64,000 nucleotides of DNA from Neotamlana sargassicola (lineage in GTDB: Bacteria; Bacteroidota; Bacteroidia; Flavobacteriales; Flavobacteriaceae): contig NZ_JAJAPX010000001.1 in NCBI RefSeq assembly GCF_020523965.1, forward strand, positions 806,001-870,000. The letters are read 5' to 3'. The position numbers were made by a program, and so were the translations under genes. The notes beneath the pieces are model-generated. The model saw only the letters and a program-made list of their open reading frames with translations, was not told the DNA's origin and did not search any database. Below are positions 1-8,096 of this stretch, piece by piece (within the stretch, counting starts at the first letter, position 1; each line of letters opens with the position of its first letter).

Positions 1-151
1 TAGTACAGAGTATGGACCAACTAGAGTAGGTGATGTAAAAAACTCTTTAGCTAATATCGAAAAGGCAAAAAATCAATTGCAATACAATCCTTTATTTAAC
101 TTACAAGAAGGCCTACAACAAGCCTTAAAATGGTATTTAGCAAATAATTAA
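1..151 (+). CDS. UDP-sugar 4-epimerase / SDR family protein (3' end only)
   Basis: Only the last 49 codons lie in the window (frame 2, stop TAA at 149-151). The readable tail contains GPTRVGDVKNSLA, then an alternating helix pattern, and ends in EGLQQALKWYLANN. A GDV(K/R)xSLAxxxKA stretch followed by a GL..ALKWY helix is typical of the C-terminus of UDP-GlcNAc/UDP-glucose 4-epimerases of the WbpP/TviC type. Such enzymes interconvert UDP-sugars for polysaccharide synthesis, which fits the glycan locus downstream. The nucleotide-binding half is outside the window, so substrate cannot be judged. It ends about 100 bp before cysQ, and a separate promoter lies in the gap. Confidence 0.7.
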   Translation, partial: STEYGPTRVGDVKNSLANIEKAKNQLQYNPLFNLQEGLQQALKWYLANN

Positions 152-162
152 TCTAGAAAAAA

Positions 163-192
163 TTGGAATAAACCGCAATTATTCTATTTTTG
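163..192 (+). promoter_or_regulatory. Bacteroidota-type promoter for the cysQ operon
   Basis: TTG at 163-165 and TATTTTTG at 185-192 are separated by 19 nt, matching the Bacteroidota consensus TTG-N19/20-TAnnTTTG. The start of transcription would fall near 197-199, leaving a leader of about 57 nt before the cysQ ATG at 256. It should drive cysQ, the DUF2061 gene, cysC, cysD and cysN, which have no other large gap between them. Confidence 0.7.
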
Positions 193-255
193 TAAAAAAT
201 TAAACCCTATTAAATTGGTAGGAAAAATAGAAATTACATATTAAAGCAAATTTTT

Positions 256-1059
256 ATGTTACAAAATTTAGTTCTAGCCATTGAAGCTGCTTTATTAGCA
301 GGAGAAGAAATCTTAAAAATTTACAATAAAGATTTTAGTATAGAAATTAAAGATGATAAGTCGCCATTAACAGAAGCCGATTTAGCTTCAAACGAAATAA
401 TAGTAAAAAAGCTTCAGGAAACTAATATTCCAATAATTAGCGAAGAGAATAAAACCATCGATTTCGAAACCAGAAAAACCTGGTCGCAATGCTGGATTGT
501 CGATCCTATTGACGGTACGAAAGAATTCATTAAAAAAAATGGAGAGTTTACAGTAAATATTGCTTTAGTTGAAAATGGAAGTACTAAGCTAGGTGTTATT
601 TATGTGCCAGTTTCACAGGAATTGTATTACACAAATGTAGATCAAACAAAAGCCTATAAAACCATAATTTCAGCCCAAGATTCGGCTATTGAATCTTTAC
701 TTTTTAAAGCAGAAGATGAAATTAATAAAGCAGAATCAAATACGTCAGAAATAAAAGTGGTTGGTAGTCGCTCGCATATGAATGACGATACTTTACAATT
801 TGTAGAAAGCTTAAAAACAAACGGAAAAGACGTAGAAATAGTGTCGAAAGGGAGTTCGTTAAAATTTTGTTTGGTGGCTGAAGGTAAAGCTCATGTGTAT
901 CCAAGATTTGCACCTACAATGGAATGGGACACTGCCGCAGGACAAGCCATTTGCGAAGCCGTTGGTTTAACGGTAATAGACCAAGAGACCAAAAAGTCCA
1001 TGGTTTACAACCGAGAAAATTTATTAAACAATTACTTTTTAGTTACAAGCAATGGCTAA
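256..1059 (+). CDS. cysQ: 3'(2'),5'-bisphosphate nucleotidase CysQ
   Basis: 267 aa, the usual family length. CysQ removes the 3'-phosphate from PAP (and PAPS), recycling the by-product of sulfotransferases or PAPS reductase; it is cytoplasmic and Mg-dependent. Metal-site motifs of the inositol-monophosphatase fold are visible: TEAD near residues 39-42, SEEN at 62-65, DPIDGT at 83-88, and the C-terminal WDTAAGQA near residue 224. It is first in an operon with DUF2061, cysC, cysD and cysN and overlaps the next gene by 8 bp. The ATG at 256 is the only sensible start. Grouping with the PAPS-forming genes supports the PAP phosphatase role over inositol phosphatase. Confidence 0.93.
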   Translation: MLQNLVLAIEAALLAGEEILKIYNKDFSIEIKDDKSPLTEADLASNEIIVKKLQETNIPIISEENKTIDFETRKTWSQCWIVDPIDGTKEFIKKNGEFTVNIALVENGSTKLGVIYVPVSQELYYTNVDQTKAYKTIISAQDSAIESLLFKAEDEINKAESNTSEIKVVGSRSHMNDDTLQFVESLKTNGKDVEIVSKGSSLKFCLVAEGKAHVYPRFAPTMEWDTAAGQAICEAVGLTVIDQETKKSMVYNRENLLNNYFLVTSNG

Positions 1060-1510
1060 AAGTGTTTACAAAAGGCATATTGCAAAGGCTATTACCTGGC
1101 GTTTAGTTGGCACTATAGATACTATAGTACTTTCTTGGATTATTTCTGGAAACCCACTTACAGGTTTAAAAATAGGAGCGTTTGAAGTAGTAACAAAAAT
1201 GATTTTGTATTACTGCCACGAGCAAGTTTGGTTTAAAATAAAAATTGAGGAAAGTAAAAAGCGCCATCTGTTTAAAACAATAACTTGGCGTGTTATAGGA
1301 ACCATTGATACGATGACGATAGCTTGGATAGTTTCTGGCAATCCGTTAACTGGATTAAGTATTGGTTTAGCCGAGGTTTTAACAAAAATGGGACTGTATT
1401 ACCTGCACGAACGCGCTTGGTATAAAATTGATTTTGGATTAGATAAACGCAGACGATTAAAACGATGGAAAAAAACATCAAAAAACACGAGTACAGAGTC
1501 GGGAAATTAG
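1052..1510 (+). CDS. Tandem DUF2061 membrane protein in PAPS operon
   Basis: 152 aa made of two copies of the DUF2061 unit, roughly residues 7-63 and 71-127. Each copy holds an ITWR(L/V) start, a hydrophobic segment, the signature SGNPLTG and a Y(C/L)HE(Q/R) end. This predicts two or four short membrane segments with basic loops. The function of the family is not known to me. It often sits beside cysC/cysD/cysN/cysQ genes in marine bacteria, so a link to sulfate or PAPS handling is plausible but unproven. It overlaps cysQ by 8 bp and cysC by 46 bp, implying translational coupling. The C-terminus is very basic and Ser/Thr-rich. Confidence 0.85.
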   Translation: MAKSVYKRHIAKAITWRLVGTIDTIVLSWIISGNPLTGLKIGAFEVVTKMILYYCHEQVWFKIKIEESKKRHLFKTITWRVIGTIDTMTIAWIVSGNPLTGLSIGLAEVLTKMGLYYLHERAWYKIDFGLDKRRRLKRWKKTSKNTSTESGN

Positions 1511-2061
1511 ACCGCCAAAAATTAAAAGGGCATAATTCCTTTTTAATATTTTTTACTGGTCTTTCTGGCTCGGGAAAATCTACAATTGCAAATGCACTTG
1601 AAGAAAAACTTAATAAACTAAGTGTACACACATACACGCTCGATGGTGATAATATGCGTTTTGGTTTAAATAAAGATTTAAGTTTTACACCAGAAGATCG
1701 CACCGAAAATATTAGACGTATTGGCGAAACAGCAAAACTTTTTGTCGATGCCGGTGTTGTTACACTAGCGGCATTTGTAGCGCCGTACGAAAAAGACAGA
1801 AAAAACATAGAAGATACCGTTAAAACTGATAACTTTGTCGAAGTTTTTGTAAACACGAGTTTAGAAGAATGTGAACGAAGAGACGTAAAAGGCTTGTATA
1901 AAAAAGCCAGAGCGGGAGAAATAAAGAACATGACAGGTATTTCGGCACCTTACGAAGCACCGCAAAACCCAACGGTTGAAGTTTCGCATTTAAACTCTGT
2001 AGAAGAATCGGTTGAAATTATTTTTCAAGCCATAAAAAATAAATTAGAAATTAAAGAATAA
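1465..2061 (+). CDS. cysC: Adenylyl-sulfate kinase CysC
   Basis: 198 aa. Phosphorylates APS at the 3'-OH with ATP to give PAPS. The P-loop GLSGSGKST is at residues 32-40. It is followed by the APS-binding DGDN, RTENIRRIGE and VAPY motifs and by KGLYKKARAGEIKNMTGI, all classic for APS kinases. The ATG at 1465 lies inside the DUF2061 gene (46 bp overlap) and gives the normal APS kinase N-terminal helix. The stop overlaps the cysD start by one base (TAATG). The kinase is a stand-alone protein here, not a C-terminal fusion to CysN as in many other bacteria. Confidence 0.95.
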   Translation: MEKNIKKHEYRVGKLDRQKLKGHNSFLIFFTGLSGSGKSTIANALEEKLNKLSVHTYTLDGDNMRFGLNKDLSFTPEDRTENIRRIGETAKLFVDAGVVTLAAFVAPYEKDRKNIEDTVKTDNFVEVFVNTSLEECERRDVKGLYKKARAGEIKNMTGISAPYEAPQNPTVEVSHLNSVEESVEIIFQAIKNKLEIKE

Positions 2062-2966
2062 TGAGTAAATATTATTTAAACTATTTAGACGAATTAGAAT
2101 CTGAAGCGATTTTCGTTTTAAGAGAAGTTTGGGCACAATTTCAAAACCCAGTAATATTATTTTCAGGAGGAAAAGATTCCATTGTAGTTACACATTTAGC
2201 TAAAAAAGCCTTTTATCCTTCTAAAATACCATTTTCTTTAATGCATGTCGATACAGGACATAACTTTCCAGAAACTATTCAGTTTAGAGATGATTTAATA
2301 AAAGAACTAGGAGCAAACTTAATTGTAGGTTCTGTACAAGAATCGATTGATGAAGGACGTGTTGCTGAAGAGAAAGGAAAAAACGCTACCCGTAACGCGC
2401 TTCAAATAACAACACTTTTAGATGCCATTGAAGCCAATAAAGTAGATTGTGCTATTGGCGGTGGGCGTCGTGATGAAGAAAAAGCACGTGCCAAAGAGCG
2501 TTTCTTTTCACATCGTGACGATTTTGGGCAATGGGACCCAAAAAACCAACGTCCGGAATTATGGAACATCTTTAACGGTAAATATTTCGAAGGTGAGCAC
2601 TTTAGAGCGTTCCCTATTAGTAACTGGACCGAAATGGATGTTTGGAATTATATAAAGCGAGAAAACCTTGCTATTCCATCGTTATATTTTGCTCATGAGC
2701 GAGAGGTGGTTTGGAGACAAAACTCATGGATACCAAACTCTGAGTTTTTAGTATTAGAAGACCATGAGGAAGTAGTTACCAAAAAAATAAGATTTAGAAC
2801 TTTAGGAGATATCACAATTACTGGTGGTATCGAATCTGATGCCGATACATTAGAAAAAATTGCAGATGAGGTTTCAACCATGCGTCAAACCGAACGTGGT
2901 AACCGTAGCGACGATAAACGCTCGGAGTCTGCAATGGAAGACCGTAAGCGTCAAGGGTATTTTTAA
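2061..2966 (+). CDS. cysD: Sulfate adenylyltransferase subunit 2 (CysD)
   Basis: 301 aa, standard length. The catalytic subunit of ATP sulfurylase makes APS from sulfate and ATP. The PP-loop SGGKDS is near residues 35-40. GGGRRDEEKARAKER and the C-terminal block ending SAMEDRKRQGYF are diagnostic of CysD and separate it from CysH. It is coupled to cysC by a one-base overlap and followed after 36 bp by cysN. The product acts with CysN in the cytoplasm. Confidence 0.96.
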   Translation: MSKYYLNYLDELESEAIFVLREVWAQFQNPVILFSGGKDSIVVTHLAKKAFYPSKIPFSLMHVDTGHNFPETIQFRDDLIKELGANLIVGSVQESIDEGRVAEEKGKNATRNALQITTLLDAIEANKVDCAIGGGRRDEEKARAKERFFSHRDDFGQWDPKNQRPELWNIFNGKYFEGEHFRAFPISNWTEMDVWNYIKRENLAIPSLYFAHEREVVWRQNSWIPNSEFLVLEDHEEVVTKKIRFRTLGDITITGGIESDADTLEKIADEVSTMRQTERGNRSDDKRSESAMEDRKRQGYF

Positions 2967-3002
2967 TCAATTAGTTCTAATCAAAAAAAAGAAAAAATCA
3001 AG

Positions 3003-4256
3003 ATGTTAGATAATAATCAATTATTACGTTTTACAACTGCGGGAAGTGTAGATGATGGAAAGAGTACCTTAATAGGTCGACTGTTATACGATTCTAAATC
3101 TATTTTTGAAGATCAAATAGAATCTATCGAAAAAACAAGTAAACAAAAAGGACACGAAGGGGTAGATTTGGCATTGTTTACTGACGGTTTACGCGACGAG
3201 CGCGAACAAGGAATCACTATCGATGTGGCTTATCGTTATTTTACAACACCAAAACGTAAATTTATTATAGCCGATACACCAGGACATATTCAATATACTA
3301 GAAACATGGTTACAGGAGCTTCAACAGCAAATGCAGCCTTAATTTTAGTTGATGCACGCCATGGGGTTATCGAGCAAACTAGACGTCATGCATTTATTGC
3401 TTCATTATTACAAATTCCACACATAATTGTTTGTGTTAACAAAATGGATTTAGTTGATTTTAGTGAAGAAGCTTATAATAAAGTTTTAAGTCAGTTTGAA
3501 GAATTCTCATCAAAACTTTTAGTAAAAGATGTACGTTTTATTCCAATGAGTGCTTTATTAGGTGATAACGTAGTAAACCGCAGCGAAAATATGAGTTGGT
3601 ATCAAGGAGCTCCGTTATTACATACTTTAGAAACTATGCATATTAGTAGCGATGTAAATAAAGTAGACGCACGTTTCCCCGTACAAACCGTTTTAAGGCC
3701 ACAACGAGAAGGTTTTATAGATTATAGAGGTTATGCTGGTAGAATTTCGAGTGGTGTGTTTAGAAAAGGCGATGAGGTTACAGTAATGCCTTCTGGTTTT
3801 ACAAGTAAAATTAAAACTATTGATGCTTTCGATAAAGAACTAGATGAAGCCTTTGCACCAATGTCTGTATCAATAACTTTAGAAGATGATATTGATATTA
3901 GCCGTGGCGATATGTTGGTGCGCTCTAACAACAAGCCAGATGCTTCACAAGATATCGAGGTTATGTTATGTTGGTTAAACAATGCACCATCTAAACCAAG
4001 AGCAAAATATAGCATATTCCACACTTCAAATCAACAGAAAGCCATGATTAAGGAGTTGGTTTATAAAATAGATATTAATACCTTGCAACGTAAGGAAGAT
4101 GAAGCTGAACTAAAAATGAACGAAATTGCAAAGGTTAAAATACGTACGACTAAGCCATTAATGATAGATTCTTATCGTGAAAACCGAACAACTGGAAGTA
4201 TTATTTTAGTTGATGATGCAACTAATGAAACTGTTGCTGCGGGGATGATTGTTTAA
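3003..4256 (+). CDS. cysN: Sulfate adenylyltransferase subunit 1, GTPase CysN
   Basis: 417 aa. An EF-Tu-like GTPase that drives APS formation by CysD. Visible motifs are GSVDDGKST at residues 14-22 (G1), DTPGH at 91-95 (G3) and NKMD at 146-149 (G4), followed by two beta-barrel domains. There is no C-terminal APS kinase domain, in keeping with the separate cysC gene. Last gene of the PAPS operon; a 104-bp AT-rich gap follows. No cysH, cysI or cysJ lies within the window. Confidence 0.95.
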   Translation: MLDNNQLLRFTTAGSVDDGKSTLIGRLLYDSKSIFEDQIESIEKTSKQKGHEGVDLALFTDGLRDEREQGITIDVAYRYFTTPKRKFIIADTPGHIQYTRNMVTGASTANAALILVDARHGVIEQTRRHAFIASLLQIPHIIVCVNKMDLVDFSEEAYNKVLSQFEEFSSKLLVKDVRFIPMSALLGDNVVNRSENMSWYQGAPLLHTLETMHISSDVNKVDARFPVQTVLRPQREGFIDYRGYAGRISSGVFRKGDEVTVMPSGFTSKIKTIDAFDKELDEAFAPMSVSITLEDDIDISRGDMLVRSNNKPDASQDIEVMLCWLNNAPSKPRAKYSIFHTSNQQKAMIKELVYKIDINTLQRKEDEAELKMNEIAKVKIRTTKPLMIDSYRENRTTGSIILVDDATNETVAAGMIV

Positions 4257-4360
4257 AGGTTGTTTTTAAAAACAAAAGAGATTTTAAAAACATCAATATT
4301 TAAAATTAGTTTTTACAATTTTAATTTAAGGCTAAACGCTGTTTTTAAATTAGTAGACCA

Positions 4361-5890
4361 ATGAAAGGAACTGATCGTGTGCTATTCAATACAGCTATTA
4401 CCTATGCCAAGGCGATCGTTACTTCTATAGTTTCGCTTTATGCTACTAGGTTAATCCTAAATTCGTTAGGGGCAGCCGATTTTGGAATTTATAATGTTGT
4501 CGGTGGCATGATTGCAATGTTATCATTTTTAAATGCTGCAATGACAACTTCTACGCAAAGATATCTTTCTTACAGTCTAGGAACTGGTAGTTTTGATAAG
4601 GTTAAAACTATTTTTGGTAACAGTATAATTATACATTTTTTTTTAGCACTAATTGTAGTAATTCTAATTGAAGTTGTTGGGGTTTATTTAATTAAAAAAC
4701 AATTGGTAATTGCCCCTGAAAAAGTACAAACTGCCTTATGGATTTTACATTTTTTAGCCATTTCTACCTTTTTTACCATTATAACGGTTCCTTACAACGC
4801 AGTTATCAATGCACACGAAAACATGACTTTTTTGGCGGTTTTAGGAATTGTAGAAGCTTTTCTTAAACTTGTAGTAGCCTTTAGTTTAAGTTTTTTTGTA
4901 GACAATCGCTTATTTTTTTACGGACTTTTAATAATGCTATGCACAATTTTTAGAATTACAATTAAATGTATCTATAGCAAGAAAAAATATGAAGAGTGTA
5001 ATACAAAGGTGCTAAAGTCCTACGAACCAAAGGAGATTAAAGAATTAACTTCTTTTGCAAGTTGGAATCTTTTTGGCACCTTGTGTGCTTTAGGAAGAAA
5101 CCAAGGTGTTTCAGTTATATTAAACCTTTTTTATACAACAATTGTTAATGCGGCATATGGTATAGCCAGTCAAATTAATAGCCAATTGATGTTTTTCTCG
5201 CAAACTTTAATGAGCGCATTAAGGCCTCAAATAATGAAGAGCGAAGGAGCCAAAAACAGAAGCAGAATGATAAAGTTGGCATTAACAGCAAATAAATTAT
5301 CTTTTTTTTTATTTACACTTTTTGCGATTCCATTGTTTTTCGAAATGCCATTGGTTTTAAAATTTTGGTTAAAAGATGTTCCTAATTATTCGGTTGAATT
5401 TTGTCGGGCAATAATTTTGCTTACAATGATGAATCAAATTAATATGGGGTTGATGTCTGCAGTTCAGGCAATTGGAGAAATAAAAGTATATCAAATTGTT
5501 GCTGGAAGTGTTCAACTTTTAACATTACCATTGGGGTTCGTAGTCTTAAAATTAGGGTATGAACCTTACTCCATCATCTTAATTTCCTTTGGATTAGAGG
5601 TAATTTCAACAGTTTTCAGAATGTTTTATTTTAAATACTTAACGGGGTTTTCAGTAAAAACATACTTCATTTCGGTTATTTTTACTTCATTCTCTTGCTT
5701 ATTTATAATACTAGTCGTTATTTGGTTTTTCAAGACAGTATTAAATTTGAGCGGAGTTTACATAATCGCTTTACATGGCTTAGCCTTTATTCTTTATGGT
5801 ATAATTATTTATTTTGTAGGTTTGTCAAAAGATGAAAAACAAGTGGCTAAAGGTTTTATAACTAAGTTAAAATTAAAGTTGAAAAAATAA
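4361..5890 (+). CDS. Polysaccharide flippase (Wzx/MATE-like)
   Basis: 509 aa, hydrophobic throughout with about 12-14 predicted membrane helices. The N-terminus (TRLILNSLGAADFGIYNVVGG) and the SxRYLSYSLG stretch near residues 64-73 match the oligosaccharide flippases of Bacteroidota capsule loci. It should move the undecaprenyl-PP-linked repeat unit across the inner membrane. It opens a run of eight more genes with gaps of 17 bp or less, probably one transcript. The 104-bp upstream gap is AT-rich and holds the palindrome TTGTTTTTAAAAACAA, but no convincing promoter. Substrate unknown. Confidence 0.85.
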   Translation: MKGTDRVLFNTAITYAKAIVTSIVSLYATRLILNSLGAADFGIYNVVGGMIAMLSFLNAAMTTSTQRYLSYSLGTGSFDKVKTIFGNSIIIHFFLALIVVILIEVVGVYLIKKQLVIAPEKVQTALWILHFLAISTFFTIITVPYNAVINAHENMTFLAVLGIVEAFLKLVVAFSLSFFVDNRLFFYGLLIMLCTIFRITIKCIYSKKKYEECNTKVLKSYEPKEIKELTSFASWNLFGTLCALGRNQGVSVILNLFYTTIVNAAYGIASQINSQLMFFSQTLMSALRPQIMKSEGAKNRSRMIKLALTANKLSFFLFTLFAIPLFFEMPLVLKFWLKDVPNYSVEFCRAIILLTMMNQINMGLMSAVQAIGEIKVYQIVAGSVQLLTLPLGFVVLKLGYEPYSIILISFGLEVISTVFRMFYFKYLTGFSVKTYFISVIFTSFSCLFIILVVIWFFKTVLNLSGVYIIALHGLAFILYGIIIYFVGLSKDEKQVAKGFITKLKLKLKK

Positions 5891-5896
5891 TTAAAA

Positions 5897-6943
5897 ATGC
5901 TAATTAAAATAATTAAAAAGATAATTAGAAAGTATCGTACATTTTGCGATAGAATACTTCCAAAGTATTTTATCAAAAGTAAGTTATTAAGTAGTATTTA
6001 TTATTTATTCTTCTCTTCACAATTTAAAAGAGAACATCACGCTGTTTTGGTTGGTAAAGTAAAACATACAAAAGAGTCTCTTAAAAATAAAGACAGTTTT
6101 TATACACTTATTCGAAATATACACCGTTTAGAAAAAGGGCTTTTAATGCGACCACGACGCGACATTTTTGCTTTGGATTTTATAGTTGAAACAATGAACA
6201 ATTATGTTACAATTTTTAAGGAAGAAGACTATTTACCTAATTCACAAGTTAAATGGGTTTACGATGTTTTAAATGAATACTTTTCTGTTACAGGAGATCA
6301 TCCGGTGATAAATAAACAAAGAAAAATTTTTGAACAAACAAGTTTTAAGGTATCAATTACCAATAAACATTCTTTACCATACAAGCGTTTAGAGGTTGAT
6401 AAACCTGCTATTTCCTATGAAGATTTTTACAAATTAACAAAATACAGACGTTCAGTCAGGTGGTTTTTAAATAAAAAAGTACCCCATTATTTGATAGATA
6501 AAGCCATACTTGCAGCAAATCAATCACCAAGTGCATGCAATAGGCAGCCCTTCGAGTATAGAGTTGTGGATAACCCCGAATTACTTGAAAAAATTACTTC
6601 ACTTCCAATGGGTGTTGGTGGCTATAGAGAGAATATTCCGATGATGATTGTAGCAGTTGGTAATTTAGATGCCTATTTCGATGAGCGAGATCGTCATTTA
6701 ATATACATTGACACCTCATTAGCAAATATGAGTTTGATTTTTGCACTAGAAACTTTAGGTTTAAGCTCATGTTGCATTAATTGGCCAGATATTGAAGAAT
6801 TAGAGAAGAAAATGGAAATTGCTCTTAAATTGGAAAAGCATCAAAGAGCTATAATGTGCTTAGCAGTTGGATATCCAGACCCTGAAGGCATGGTGGCATT
6901 TTCAGAAAAGCGTAATCTAGACTTAATAAGAAAATTTAATTAG
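5897..6943 (+). CDS. Nitroreductase-family protein of polysaccharide locus
   Basis: 348 aa. The C-terminal half (about residues 175-348) is a flavin nitroreductase-fold domain: YRRSVRWF, then NQSPSACNRQPFEYRV for FMN binding, GGYRENIPMMI and the closing AVGYPDPEG. The first 170 residues are an extension not normal for a roughly 200-residue nitroreductase; it is basic, helical and without a signal peptide. Genes of this kind recur in capsule clusters next to polysaccharide pyruvyltransferase-like genes, as here (gap of 4 bp). Its substrate in glycan synthesis is unknown to me. An oxidoreductase acting on a sugar, lipid or cofactor is an inference. Confidence 0.75.
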   Translation: MLIKIIKKIIRKYRTFCDRILPKYFIKSKLLSSIYYLFFSSQFKREHHAVLVGKVKHTKESLKNKDSFYTLIRNIHRLEKGLLMRPRRDIFALDFIVETMNNYVTIFKEEDYLPNSQVKWVYDVLNEYFSVTGDHPVINKQRKIFEQTSFKVSITNKHSLPYKRLEVDKPAISYEDFYKLTKYRRSVRWFLNKKVPHYLIDKAILAANQSPSACNRQPFEYRVVDNPELLEKITSLPMGVGGYRENIPMMIVAVGNLDAYFDERDRHLIYIDTSLANMSLIFALETLGLSSCCINWPDIEELEKKMEIALKLEKHQRAIMCLAVGYPDPEGMVAFSEKRNLDLIRKFN

Positions 6944-6947
6944 CAAA

Positions 6948-8096
6948 ATGACAATACAAATTGATGGCGTAAATACCCAAAATAAAGGAGCTGAATTAAT
7001 GTTAGTTGCCGTTTTGGAAGAACTTGAAACCAGATTTCCAAACAGTACAGTTTTTATAAATCCTGATAGTAATTTAAATTTTAAGTTATTACCTAAATAC
7101 AAGTTGAATATAAAATACAGACCAGGATTAAAACTTGGTAACTTAGTAAATAAAGTTTTTGGGAAATTGAAAATAAAACAACCTTTCGGTTTTTTTAACC
7201 AAAATTATGCAGTGGGCGGGGTTGATATGATTTTAGATGCCAGTGGCTTTAAATATTCTGACCAATGGAATAGGAGTATGGCTTGGTTAAATTCTAAAAA
7301 GGAGTATTATCAAAATGCCAGAAATAAAGGCACTAAAATTTATTTTTTAACTCAGGCATTTGGGCCATTTAAGACTGAAGAAGGCATTGCTTCGGTAAAA
7401 ATGTTAAGTACTTATTGCGACTTAATTTTTGCACGCGAGGTACAATCGTATCAGTACCTACAAGAAGCAAATGTTGATGTGAATAAAACTAAAGTCTCTT
7501 GTGATTTTACGTTCAAAGTAAAGGGCATTGTACCTAATAATTTTAAACATTTAAAAAACCATATCGTTATAATACCAAACAAAAAAATGATAACGCATGG
7601 CGGTGATAATTCCGGAAATTATTTAAACTTATTAAAAAATATCATCAATTATTTCCTGTCCAAAGGAGAGCGTATTTTTTTACTTAACCATGAAGGGGAA
7701 GGTGATCTAGAAATTTGTAAACTTATTAATTCTGAATTAAGAACAAACTTAGAAATAGTTTCGGGTCTTCCTGCAAAAGAAATAAAGGGGTTAATAGGAA
7801 ATTCTAAACTTACAGTTTCTTCTAGGTTTCATGGTGTGGCTAGTGCATTAAGTCAAGGTGTGCCATGTTTATCTACGAGTTGGAATCATAAATATGAAAT
7901 GCTTTTTAAAATTTATGGACAAGAAAATTGCATTATAAATTCTGATGCACAAGTGCAGGACAATCTGTTAAAAGTGGAGAAAGTTTACAATAATTATACT
8001 GAAATTTCTAAAGCATTAAAAATAAAAAAAGTAGAGCTTTTAAAAGAGATTGATCAAATGTGGAATGCTATTTTTAATAATTACAAATTACACTAA
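6948..8096 (+). CDS. Polysaccharide pyruvyltransferase family protein
   Basis: 382 aa. The N-terminus (NTQNKGAELML) and the C-terminal SSRFHGVASALSQGVP near residues 286-301 are typical of the CsaB/WcaK family. This family adds pyruvate ketals from PEP to sugar residues, though some members are glycosyltransferases with the same GT-B fold. It is cytoplasmic, with no signal or membrane helix. It lies 4 bp after the nitroreductase-like gene and overlaps the next glycosyltransferase by one base, so the three are probably co-translated. The family is secure; the reaction is not. Confidence 0.8.
   Translation: MTIQIDGVNTQNKGAELMLVAVLEELETRFPNSTVFINPDSNLNFKLLPKYKLNIKYRPGLKLGNLVNKVFGKLKIKQPFGFFNQNYAVGGVDMILDASGFKYSDQWNRSMAWLNSKKEYYQNARNKGTKIYFLTQAFGPFKTEEGIASVKMLSTYCDLIFAREVQSYQYLQEANVDVNKTKVSCDFTFKVKGIVPNNFKHLKNHIVIIPNKKMITHGGDNSGNYLNLLKNIINYFLSKGERIFLLNHEGEGDLEICKLINSELRTNLEIVSGLPAKEIKGLIGNSKLTVSSRFHGVASALSQGVPCLSTSWNHKYEMLFKIYGQENCIINSDAQVQDNLLKVEKVYNNYTEISKALKIKKVELLKEIDQMWNAIFNNYKLH

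Noticed and set aside
1293-1931. Minus-strand open frame of 212 codons
   Set aside because: It lies opposite cysC and the DUF2061 gene, whose protein motifs are unmistakable; the minus reading is Ser-rich with no recognisable domain.
3003-4256. CysN as a bifunctional CysN-CysC
   Set aside because: The protein ends at 417 residues after the beta-barrel domains with no second P-loop; CysC is encoded separately.
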